From NCBI GenBank assembly GCA_963691655.1, contig OY829326.1, positions 97,767,235-97,831,234 on the forward strand: DNA of 64,000 bases, read 5' to 3'. Both the position numbers and the translations under genes were made by a program. The DNA is from Toxonevra muliebris. Lineage: Eukaryota > Arthropoda > Insecta > Diptera > Pallopteridae. Below the pieces are notes generated by a model. That model saw nothing but the letters and a program-made list of their open reading frames with translations, had not been told where the DNA came from and ran no database searches. Of the stretch, positions 34,049-44,524 are shown in pieces. Each line of letters begins with the position of its first letter. Position 1 is the first letter of the stretch.

Positions 34049-35207
34049 AGGAGTGAGATCGAAAAAATCTTAACATATATAAAATTCAATAATTTTTAAA
34101 CGGTTGATCTTAGAGTTTTGATTTTTTTTTTTATTTATTTGATAATATTTTACAAATTACAGAAAAATATAACTTTTATAGTTCTAACCACCATTTATGA
34201 ACTCGTGCACCTTTTTTTGGTAAGCCTTCCATTAGAGATTTGATAGCCCATCTCCTTTTGAAATCTTCGATATTTTGCGACACCTATTTTGTGCTCTTTA
34301 AGTTTCTTTTCACAAGAGCCCAATATCTCTCCACTGGTCTTAGCTCCGGACAATTTGGAGGATTGGCCTTTCTTGGTACAAAAACTATGTTATCACTCCA
34401 GAGCTTTCTTGCCGTAGTCGTAGACATGATGCCAAATCGGGCCAAAAATATGTGGACACATTGTGCTCTCTTATGAAAGGAAGAAGTCTTTTTTTCAAAC
34501 ATTCTTTTATGTATATTTCGGTATACCAGGAATTTTTTAGGAAATTTTATCTTCTTTTGGATTCTAAATTGTTCTTCGATACTTCCTCGAGCATCAGCAA
34601 CATAAAAATTTTGACCCGGAAGCTTCGTAAAATCTGCCAGTGCATACGTTTCGTCGTCCATTATACAACATGAATATTTTAGTATGAATTCGATTTTAAT
34701 TTGCGAGCCCTACTTTTGGCGTCTAAATTTTTTGCAGCATTCCTGTCTGGAAGTTTTTGGACTTTGTATGTTTTCAAACCTGCATTGGCTTTAACTTTTC
34801 GCACCAAATAGTCAGAGCACTGGGCTAACCGGGCAGCTTTTCTTCTGCCAGATGTGTTTGGAGATCTTTTCAATATGCTTTCCCAATATCATGTGGTCCT
34901 TGTTTTCTTCCCGAACCAGGTTTCCTATCGATGGTCATATTCTCCGGAAACTGTTTATTAACATTGGAAAAAGTTTGACGGCAGACCTTCAATTCTTTGG
35001 CCAAGGATTTTTTTGAAAATTTTTAATAATTTTAAGACGTACTTCTTTTTCTTCACTCATTTTGATCACAATCACAATAAATCAACATGTTTGTCATTAA
35101 AAATAACAACTGACATATTTTTCAAAGATAACTAGATCAAAGAAATTTTTATATTTAAACCCAAAAAAAATTATTAGGTGTGTTAAGATTTTTTCAATCT
35201 CACTCCT
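34049..35207 (-). mobile_element. Tc1-like element, copy B, both ends present
   Basis: TA flanks both sides (34047-34048 and 35208-35209). The terminal inverted repeats are AGGAGTGAGATCGAAAAAAT on the left and AGGAGTGAGATTGAAAAAAT read inward from the right, continuing CTTAACA. At 1159 bp it is near full length for this family but carries internal deletions relative to copy A. It lies 1.95 kb from copy A in inverted orientation. Confidence 0.88.
34184..35060 (-). pseudogene. Tc1-like transposase remnant (copy B)
   Basis: It starts MSEEKEVRLKIIK and ends at the stop complementary to 34184-34186. It shares with copy A the blocks RKAARLAQCSDYLVRKVKAN, MDDETYALADFTKLPGQNFY and NPPNCPELRPVERYWALVKR. 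It lacks about 25 residues after FPKKFLV that copy A keeps (WQAICSCGKRSKSFV...), and part of the first HTH is shifted. Copies A and B share the same frameshift between the second and third catalytic residues, so both probably descend from an already inactive copy that was mobilised by transposase from elsewhere. Confidence 0.82.
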
Positions 35208-35209
35208 TA

Positions 35210-36074
35210 GATGACCTTTCATTTAAATGTGAGATAAAATAATTGACTCACCTTCAGATACTTCCCCTGAATGTCCTTTCTTATGCTTAAATTTAGGTAA
35301 AACCCAATCAATCATCACTCACTTTCTGTGAGAAAAGAATTTCTTCCCAACTTCCCTAATTTCAATTTAAAATACATATACGTATTTAACTTTACTCAAA
35401 TAGGTTTAAACTTATATTGTTTACTATTCAATTAATTAGTAAGTTTTGTTGTCTTCATTTTTCCAGTTTGTCTAAAGCAACATTTCAAAATACTCTGTTC
35501 TTCATTACTGCTGCTCACTCATTATTAATAAATGTTTGTCTTCTGTTTTCCAAAATCATTTTGGAATTTCATTTAAAAAAATAAAAGCACTGTGCAAAAG
35601 CGACAATCAATTGTGATTAATTGTCAAATTTTTTTCTCTTATGGTTTTTGGCACTATGATTATTTTTGTGTTTTTTACCTTTGGTTGCCATTTTTTCCCG
35701 ACATTGTCTATTGCAAATCATTAATATAATTTTGGCGGCTTTGAAACTATTTAACAACTTAAAAGTAAACAACAACAAAAAAAAGCTAGGTTATCTCTTT
35801 TATGTTTTCTATTCTCTAAAAACAAGTGCATGAAATCCAATTTTGGTTAAAATAAAACTGAAATTGGAACAAAAATAAATAAATACATAGGGTATAACAT
35901 GAAAATAATCAAAATTTTGCTGAAAATAGTGGAAAATTCTTCACATTTGAATGTTTTATGTTTATGGTGACTAGTAATTTCGTTAATTTTCAGATATTTA
36001 AGTCCGGAGTAGCAATCTCACAAATTACATTGAGGTCGATAATATTAACAGGTAATGTGCATAGTGTAATGTGT
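35210..36074. other. AT-rich non-coding DNA
   Basis: No feature recognised between the Tc1-like element and the piggyBac-like element. Confidence 0.5.
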
Positions 36075-38059
36075 TTAACCCTAATCCAATCTGAGGCACA
36101 TTTTTGACTTTGAAGTGCTTTAACCAAAGAATATATAATACATTGAAGGCGCATCACGTACAAATTTATTTGTACAAAAATTTTGTTCTATGGAGCCATA
36201 ACTGCCTCCAATTTACTCTCAAAATTCAGTTGTTCTCATAAAACCAATGAGTTGTTGAAATAATTTGTTTCTCTTTGTTGTTGGCTTTGTTTAATGAGAG
36301 GGAGAAGTTTTGTGTTTTCGTATTTAGCAGTATTTATGTATGTCACAGATTATAAAATTCAAATCCCCAGTTGTGACGCGAAAAAATAGGAATTTTTCTA
36401 GCATTTTTTCTAGTTAAACTACTAAAGTTTTTTTAAAAAAAACTTTTTATTATCTAAAAGTACATGTATTGAACTTAACTTTAACAAATTTCTTTCGAAA
36501 ACATTTGAATAGAAATTGGCCTTTCTGGGAAAATTTTTCGCGGTGATCAATATTTTGCAAATCTAGATCATTTGGCCTCCAAAAAATGAAATGGATTTAC
36601 TTTTATTATAAGATTATCTAGTGATTGATCGAAGGATCTGAAAAAATATACATATTTAACAAAATGGTCAACTGTCAACAGTTCGATTTTCACTAAAAAA
36701 TGGTTTTGCATAAAAAAAAATCCTTCGATTAATCTCCAGATTATTATGTATTGAAAAAGCATATTAAATTTAAAGATAATTGGTTTAGTAGTTGTTGAAT
36801 AAGCATGGTCACCGACTTCAATAACCGCATTTTGAAAAGAACGTGTTTAACATATATCGTTCCGGTACTAGATACCATGATCCAATTCGGAAAACACAAT
36901 TTTCATACGTCTTCAATAACAAAATTTAGAACTTAAAAAAATAAAAAAAAATGTTCTGAATTTTAGAGGCTATAGTAGTTTTTGGCTTACACCAAGAAAA
37001 TAAGGTGAGCAGGTGTAAAAAAAAAATTATAAATATTTCTACGCTACACCATGAATAACAAGTATTCCCTGGGATAAAATATATTTAACACATTATTTTA
37101 GAAGTTATTATAAGTTAAAAATAGAAAAAAATGCATTTTTGTTGAATTCTGCCTATTTTCCCCATACATTTTTTTACAAAAATTTGGTCAGCTCTAATTA
37201 ATTTTACTATTTTTTTGTTGATTTTCAAACCCACCTTCCAATACAGTGATTACTTTTGAGAAACATTGTAAATGTATTTTTGACGAATTTTCAAAGTTGC
37301 TGTTCGATTAATCGAACGTTGGCCCGATATGATTTAAAGTTTCAACTTTAATGTCAAGACATTTTTTTGAAATGCAAAAAAAAACTGATTTTTTAAAAGT
37401 TTTAACTGGGGCACCCCAGTATAACTTTAAAAACTTTCTAAAATAAATGTTTTTTTTTTAAATAAATTTTGAACACCGATTGATTTAAACTTTTTATGCT
37501 TTATCGAATACAAAAAAAAATATTACTAAAAAATAAGTTTGCGACGACCATAATTTTGGGTCACAAATTGAAAAAAAAAATCAATTAGGTGGGAAAACAA
37601 TATTGATACTCGGAAACAACGCAAAAAAAAAAAAGGAAACACATGTACCTACATATTCTCCGCAAAAAACCCATTCATATGAATCTATACGCAGTCTCAC
37701 TTGGCAGTACTCTGTAACGATGTGCGAGAGCCTAAGAAAAAAAAAACACCATGAGAGTGCATGGGAGAGAGTAAAAGCAAAATAACTGAGTGGTTTTGCT
37801 CTTCCTCTTTACTGCGATCGCCCGCACCCCAAACGAAAGCAACATATTTTGGAAAAAATTTGAGAGATGCGCTTTCTATGTATTGTTTATTCTTTGCTTT
37901 AACTTTCTGAAATAGAAAAGGACATATCTTAAACTACTTGAATTCCTTCCCCCACTTATATGTGTTTAAATTTAAACTTTTCACTGATTTTTATTTTCAA
38001 AAAACTAAAAATATACCTAATCCAATGAAAATGTGCCTCTCAGTGCCTCTCAGATTTCG

Positions 38060-40006
38060 CTCACATTATAGGATTACTAGTAAACGCTGAACTTTACAAA
38101 CAAGGTATTATGAGCTACAATGAATTCTGGCACCCTTTATTTGGATCTAGCATATTCCGAGCCTACATGCCGCAATATGGATATGTTGCAATCAGTGGCG
38201 GTACGTCCATATAAGCCCAAAAGCCGGGCTTGCCTAAGAATTGGTAACTGAAAATTTGTATGATACTTTGTACTTTGTACTTACAAAACTACTACCTTTG
38301 TATTAACTGAAAGAATAATTTTCTTTTAAAATTTTTTATTTGTATTACCCAGTTTTTCAATAGCTCGTTTATGTACTAATAAAAAATTAAATGTGGATTA
38401 TACAGAATACACACAAGCATTCATCAAGTTGGCTTTCACGTGGCTTTTAAAATTTGAAAATGTATGTTTCATAACGTGCTATCTCGCTTATTCTAATTGG
38501 AAGTTCAATAGCTTTTTTAGTATTTGCAGTTCCAAAAAAAGTAGCAGCATACCAATTTTCTACTACTATGTATGATTTTATATAGAACTTAAAAGCTAGC
38601 TTTCAGTTTTTGTTTGCCTTTTGGAAAGTATTTTCTCCAATTTCTTTTACTCCTATATTTTTGCGTCTTAGATTTTAGCAGAGTTTCGAACCGGTTAAAT
38701 TTGGGTTCGTTTTCAGATTCAGGTTCAAGCAAAAAATAACAGTGTGTTCCGGTTCAGGTTTTATTAATAAGGTTTATATTAAGAGAAAATATCGTTTAGT
38801 TTAAAAAATAGTATATCTCTCAGCGATTTTAGTCCAAAAATGTCCTTTCTACGTTCACCTCCTGAATTTATATGCGCATTTTGTATTTTTAATGTTAATA
38901 TTTTAGCACGTCGAAAAACATGGTAAAGCCCAGAAAGAGATTCCATTTTCCTTCTTCAATGCTTCAATCGGGATCTAGAACATTCCATCCTTATTGCCAA
39001 TTTTAGCCTTTTTGGTTTGGTAAAAAAAATTCACTGAGCTTGCCTCATCAGTAAATGCTAGGAACGCCACTGGTTGCAATATTGCGACACATACGTTTTG
39101 ATGATCCTTTTATTCGCTCAGCAAGTCGAGCTCAGGACAAATTTGGTCCTTTTCGTGATATATGAGAGCGGGTCAACAGAAATTTATTTAAATCATATAA
39201 GCCAGATACGTCTCTAAATATTGATGAGCAATTGGTGCCTTTTAGGGGACGGGTCTCATTTCGCCGATATATACCGTCAAAGCCAGATTAATGTGATGTA
39301 AAGATTTTCTGGATTTGTGATAGTGAAACCAGCTTTGTTATACCGTACCTTAGACAAGAAGGCCGCAAAAATCTTGCTTAAGAAATTGTTAATGAACTTT
39401 GTTAACCATTTGAAAGACACTTGTAAGCTATGTTCCAAAGAAGAATAACGCTCTCTTGCTCTCTTCAATGTACTACGATTACAAAATTTATCCTGAGGGG
39501 GGAAAAAAAACAGAAATTACAATAAAACCAAAGGAGGTATGTACATATATGTTCGACCAAATGGCACAAAGCTTTTCGGTTAAACGTAAAACCAATCGTT
39601 GGTCTCTTGTCCACTTTTACAACCTTATTGATATCTCCGGAATACCTGCTTTCATTATCTGGCTGTATAAATATCTTGATTGGAACAAAACTAAATGCGG
39701 ATTAAGACGGAAACTATTTTGGAAAGATTTATTCCAGGACCTCGTTGGGCCAAAGTATTGAAGCTAAATAAAAATAATGCTTCCAATGTTTGCAATCTTC
39801 TGCAAGTAAATTCCCATCAAGAACTGCCTGAGCCGAACACTACAAAAAGGGGAAATTCACGACGAAGATGTTACATGTGTCCACCAAAATTGTGCAGTAT
39901 GTTCAAACAATCGTGCGATATATGTCACAACAATACTTGCAACGAGCATGCTTCAAAAAAAAACTGGTTTGCTCAAATTTCGCTAACAAATAAATGTTTT
40001 TCATAA
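38060..40006 (+). pseudogene. piggyBac transposase remnant
   Basis: Pieces in order: GLLVNAELYKQGIMSYNEFW and SSIFRAYMPQYGYVA (38070-38192), then after the hAT insertion ILRHIRFDDPFIRSASRAQD (39081 onward), SLNIDEQLVPFRGRVSFRRY (about 39216-39275; the Asp of IDEQ is the first catalytic residue), KIFWICDSETSFVIPYL, SSMYYDYKIYPEGGKK (39456 onward), FDQMAQSFSVKRKTNRW, VHFYNLIDISGIPAFIIW, and a C-terminal Cys-rich domain with CYMCPPKLC, CDICHNNTCNEH (about 39872-39950). The region that should carry the second catalytic Asp is missing, and the Asp normally just before the DQM block is not visible. Several stops and shifts confirm a dead gene. Confidence 0.83.
38193..39072. mobile_element. 880-bp hAT-type MITE inside the piggyBac transposase
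   Basis: A perfect 8-bp duplication, GTTGCAAT, flanks it (38185-38192 and 39073-39080). The termini are CAGTGGCGGTACGTCC and, read inward from the right, CAGTGGCGTTCCTAGC (8-bp perfect start). Excision in silico joins the piggyBac frame MPQYGYVA-ILRHIRFDD. The terminus differs from that of the 3160/5855 family, so this is a second hAT family in the window. The frame 38393-38575 within it has no domain. Confidence 0.88.
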
Positions 40007-40540
40007 ATTTAGTAATATATGCATATTTGTATCGTTCTTCACATTGAAATTGATATCTACTTAAGTTAGTTTCACAAAATGAATTAAAAATAAAAAATTT
40101 CTTCTGCAAAACTAACTCCGAGCTTCATAATTTCCTCATATGTGCCTCCGAGGCACATGTTGATTGGATTAGTTATAAAAATGTCGTGATTTGATTAGGG
40201 TTAATGCAAATTGAAACGTCAGCAGCGCCATCTCTTGGTATCAATCCGAACTCATAAAATAGTCTTTGCTAAATTGTAAGCACACAATTATTGAATTGAC
40301 TAAACTTCAAATATATTGCACGCTCATAATCTAGATGGCGCTACGAGTATAACCTGCTGAAGTAAATTACGAACAAAATTATTATTTTAGCCATCACTGT
40401 GGAGAAAGGCTTAAATTATGGGACATATTTCATATAAACTTTTAAATTTTCTTGATTTTAATTTCTGTATTTCACTTTTCAATAAAACGGGATAGAAACT
40501 ATATTTTAGCAATATAACAAACAAAAATTAAATCTTGCTA

Positions 40541-43005
40541 ACGTAAATGAGGGTAATTCGGATCGATGCATATAATTCGGATCGATTTCGTTTTGATAAT
40601 AACTTTTCTTTGGTATTTTTCAAAATTACGGCCTTTTTTCGAAACGAACGAGAGTTATTTCGTCTTTCTAATGGTATGCAACATTTATTTCAATTATTTC
40701 AAATTAATCAGTTGTGAGCGAAGAAACAAAGAGTGAGCGTATTTTCATACAAAGCCTTAGCAAATAATATAAGAAATCCACAAATTTGCTCCATACATTT
40801 TGCTAAAGTATTTCAGATCTTCATTGTGACAGCAGAATATGAAAATAGGGTGCTAAAAACCAATTAAAATGAAAAAAAAATTAAATTTGCGAAAACTGGA
40901 TGCGCTACTGGGATTTTGTATGGAAAAAGTATTCAACTTGCATGTAAAAGATTTTCGGATATCCATACCTATGTAAAAAATGCCACTAAAGCGAATGGCG
41001 TACCTACTTTTTTTATTCAACTAAACCGAAAGCCACCCATAGCGCCTAAAGTGTCCATTTGGCACTTTTTTTTACTAATTTTCAAATTCACCCGTTAGGG
41101 TTTTGAAGATCGCGGTAATTTTTTCAAAATTAAAGTACGTAGAATTGTAGGTAATTCAATTTAGTTTATAAAAAATAGTATTTTTCAAATCGAGTTATAT
41201 TTGAATAGGTAAATTAAGTTTTAGTGAACCCATGTCGAGTAAGTCAAGTTCACTTTTGACAAATGTCGCCAAAAAATTGCAAAAAACAAAGTAGACGTTG
41301 AAAAAATTGCCTTAAATTAATGAAACTTACCAATTAAGAAGTAACTACTAACTTTTAACATTTTCTCCATACTAAATCGCTTGCGTCAAAATTGTTGATT
41401 TATATCAATATGTAATACAGGTGTCCCCCGTATAACACGATAGTTAGGTTCCAAAAAAGCATCGTGTTGTGCGGATTCATGTTATACGGAACAAGGAAGC
41501 AATATAAAAAGCGGAGTTAGTGTCCAAGAATTTAGAAATCTGCCGTATTATATACGAAATCGTATTATACGGGACAAGCAAGTAGTACAAAAACAGGGTT
41601 ATGTTCCAAGAGTTTAAAAAACAGCTTTTTGGGATAAGTGCTCGTTCGAGCTGTCACATTCAGGGGCATTCGTTTGCTTCATATATATTTTAAGTTTTTG
41701 TACGGTTTGATACATTGCCTCTATTTTATAAATAAATTAAAGTTTTTATTTTTGGTTGTAAAAGTAAAAAAACAGAAAGTAATTATATTGATTTTTTATA
41801 AACAAATTTTAATAATAAGAAAATTTATTGGAACATTTAAAGAAAAAATTTGAATTTAACAAGAAAAAATGACGATGAAACTAGAACACAGAGTGAACTG
41901 GAATTTGATAAATACCATATAACAAATAAAAATTAGAGTTATAGTCAAAAAGCAATTTAAATTTCTAAATTATTTTCACTAACCGTGTTATACGAGGGAT
42001 TAAGCTATTGGAAAATCGTGTTGGAAGGAAATCGTGCTATAGAGGCTTCATGTTATATGGAGATTTCCGCTATTGGCAAATCGTGTTGGAGCGAAATCGT
42101 GCTCTACGAGTGCCGTGTGGTACGTGGGAAAACTGTACATAAAATACTTTAATTGACAGACGTAAATAAAGATAACAAATTTCCACGACAAGACAATTTT
42201 TTCAACTCCTGCTTTTTTTTCGTGCAATTTTTCGACGACATTTGTCAAAGATGAACTTGATTGTACTCGACATGGGTTCACTAAAAGTTAGCTTACTAGT
42301 TCAAATATAGCTCGATGTGACAAATTTTTCTATTTTAAATAAACTAAATTAAATTACCTACAATTCTACGTACTTTAATTTTTAAAAAATTACCGCTATC
42401 TTCAAAACCCTAACGGGTGAATTTGAAAATTAGTAAAAAAAAATGGCCACTTTAGGCGCTATGAGTGGCTTTCGGTTTAGTTGAATCAAAAAAGTAGGTA
42501 CGCCATTCGCTTTAGTGGCATTTTTTACATAGGTATGGATGTCCGAAAATCTTTTATATGCAAGTGAATGCTTTTCCATACAAAATCCCAAACCTATTGT
42601 AAAACATCCTTAAAAATCACGGTTTTAGGAGTAGCGCATCCAGTTTTCGCAAATAAAAATTTTTTTTTTTTATTTTAATTGGTTTTTTGCACCCTATTTT
42701 CATATTCTGCTGTCACAATGAAGATCTGAAATACCTTAGCAAAATAAGCCATCTAATATATATATATATATATATATAATAGGTGATGTTTAGAGTTATT
42801 CGGATCGACCCTTTGTTTAGAGAGTTTTTGTGGAATTTGAGTTCAACTATTAAAAAAAAGTTATGTTTGTTTTTTTTTTTTGGTAGTTAACAATTTTAAA
42901 AGAGCAAGAAATATACTAACATTTTTTTTTCATAAATCTGTAATCCTTATTTTTAGCGCTCAAAGTTTCCCTTGCAAAAACGATCCGAATTACCTACACT
43001 TACGT
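40541..43005. mobile_element. 2.5-kb TA-flanked foldback element
   Basis: TA flanks both ends (40539-40540 and 43006-43007). The termini are ACGTAAATGAGGGTAATTCG and ACGTAAGTGTAGGTAATTCG (read inward from the right), each followed by GATCG. A second long inverted repeat lies inside: arm 40798-41309 pairs with 42194-42744 (for example CAGATCTTCATTGTGACAGC, GGATGCGCTAC, CCCGTTAGGGTTTTGAAGAT, CCATGTCGAGTA). The central loop (41310-42193) repeats words such as CGTGTTATACG and AAATCGTGCT. A (TA)n tract lies at 42750-42780. No transposase is recognised. TA duplication suggests Tc1/mariner-type mobilisation; the nested long arms are unusual. Confidence 0.7.
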
Positions 43006-43122
43006 TATATTTTCATTAAGACAGAGTTATAACACTTAATTTGAAAAAAGACGTTATTTGTATATGTTTAGGGATTAAAATATTAGAAAATGCTTTTCTG
43101 CTTATTTTGTTATTTTTTGACT

Positions 43123-44524
43123 GAAATTTCAAGTCATTACGATTAAAAATAAGGGTACTTCCCATATAAATAATCCGATTTTTTTTTGTCATTTTTGTAC
43201 ATTTTAAGCCTTGTTTGTTCAAATTGAGTATCAAAACATAATTTTATCGGCAAATCAATGTCAGATTCGGTTTTCTCGTACCAAAAAACCCCCATAGCAA
43301 AATATTGTCATGCTGTTTCTATTTTTTTAATGCTGTGTTCAAGTCGAATCTTGAAAATGTTGAAAAAATACCTATTTTCAAAAATTGGGGGCTCGGAACT
43401 CAAAATAGAACTATACTTTCATAAGAAAAGTTGCTTAGAATGATCTATAGAACACAACTAGATTTTTGGCCTTTTTTTTTTGCCAAAAACTTAAAATTTT
43501 GTATGGAAAATATGTTTATTTTCCATTGTAATGACTTCAAACTTGCTGAGATAATCCGATGCAACTGAGAGCTTATAAAAAACCTATCGTGAACTTCAAT
43601 TGCAGGGATTATACGAATATGATTGATATGAATGATAATTACTCATATTCGAACCACCATTTACTCCATTCCTTATGAACATCTAGAACAATATCTAGAA
43701 AATCATGATCGACCGCTACCTGATCCGAAAATTCCGTTACACATACAAGCAACGAAAAGACAGCAAGAAATACTTGCAAAAACAACTCCTTCTCGCTTCT
43801 TACAATATTCAGTTGAATTTTTTTCATTTATATATGTTTTATCTTTAATGTTGAAATTGTAAAGAATAATAAAATTGAAATGGAAAAAATATGCTTTGTT
43901 CATTTAGCGAGTAGATAGAGAAATATCTAAATATCTGTTTTCTATCTGAAATCTACAGTAGTAGTTGCAATATCATGACGAGAGCTTGTGAATTTTATTT
44001 TTTGACTTAACTTTGCAATCTCAGCAAGTTTGAAGTTATTACGATGGAAAATAAACATATTTTCCATATAAAATTTGAAGTTTTTGGCCAAAAATCGAAA
44101 ATTTTGTATGGGAGGTATCCTTATTTTTTATTATATTGCACTGTAACTTTCAGAATCTGTTTTTTTATAAAAAAAAAAATTTGTGCGAAATTTCAAGTCA
44201 TTACGATTAAAAATAAAGGTGCTGCCCATACAAATAATCCGATTTTTTGCCATTTTTGTACATTTTAAGCCCTTTTTGTTCAAATTGAGTATCAAAACAT
44301 AATTTTATCGGCAAATCAATGTCAGATTCAGTTTTCTCGTACCAAAAAACCCCCATAGCAAAATATTGTGAAGCTGTTGCTATTTTTTTTAATGCTGTGT
44401 TCAAGTCGAATCTTGAAAATGTTGAGAAAATACCTATTTTCAAAAATTGGGGGGCTCGGAATTCAAAATAGAACTATACTTTCATTGGAAAAGTTGCTTA
44501 AAATGATCCATAGAACACAACTAG
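43123..44524. repeat. Duplicated 340-bp block with an inverted pair between
   Basis: 43123-43461 and 44188-44524 are direct repeats, about 90% alike by eye, sharing for example AATTTTATCGGCAAATCAAT and CTCGTACCAAAAAACCCCCA. Between them 43482-43552 and 44019-44089 form an inverted repeat of 71 bp (GCCAAAAACTT...CTTGCTGAGAT). Probably one transposable element with internal duplications. The plus frame 43632-43862 within it (EHLEQYLENHDRPLPDPKIP, QATKRQQEILAKT) has a coding-like composition but no family I recognise. Confidence 0.72.

Larger units (their letters stand above)
36079..40200 (+). mobile_element. piggyBac-like element with both ends
   Basis: TTAA flanks both ends (36075-36078 and 40201-40204). 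The terminal repeats are CCCTAATCCAATC on the left and CCCTAATCAAATC read inward from the right (12 of 13). About 31 bp inside the right terminus is CTAATCCAATC next to GTGCCTC; the left end has GAGGCACA directly inside the terminal repeat. Asymmetric subterminal repeats of this kind are a piggyBac hallmark. It holds a broken transposase in its 3' half and an 880-bp hAT-type insertion. The 5' half (36110-38060) has no readable transposase N-terminus and may contain further, unrecognised insertions; an extra subterminal-like word (CCTAATCCAATGAAAATGTG) lies at 38019-38038. Confidence 0.83.

Noticed and set aside
34240..34476. Plus-strand frame in Tc1-like copy B and its twin on minus at 31675-31983
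   Set aside because: Antisense shadows of the transposase; both appear identically because the copies are inverted.
42750..42780. CRISPR-like or satellite array
   Set aside because: It is a simple (TA)n microsatellite. No regularly spaced repeats with unique spacers occur anywhere in the window.
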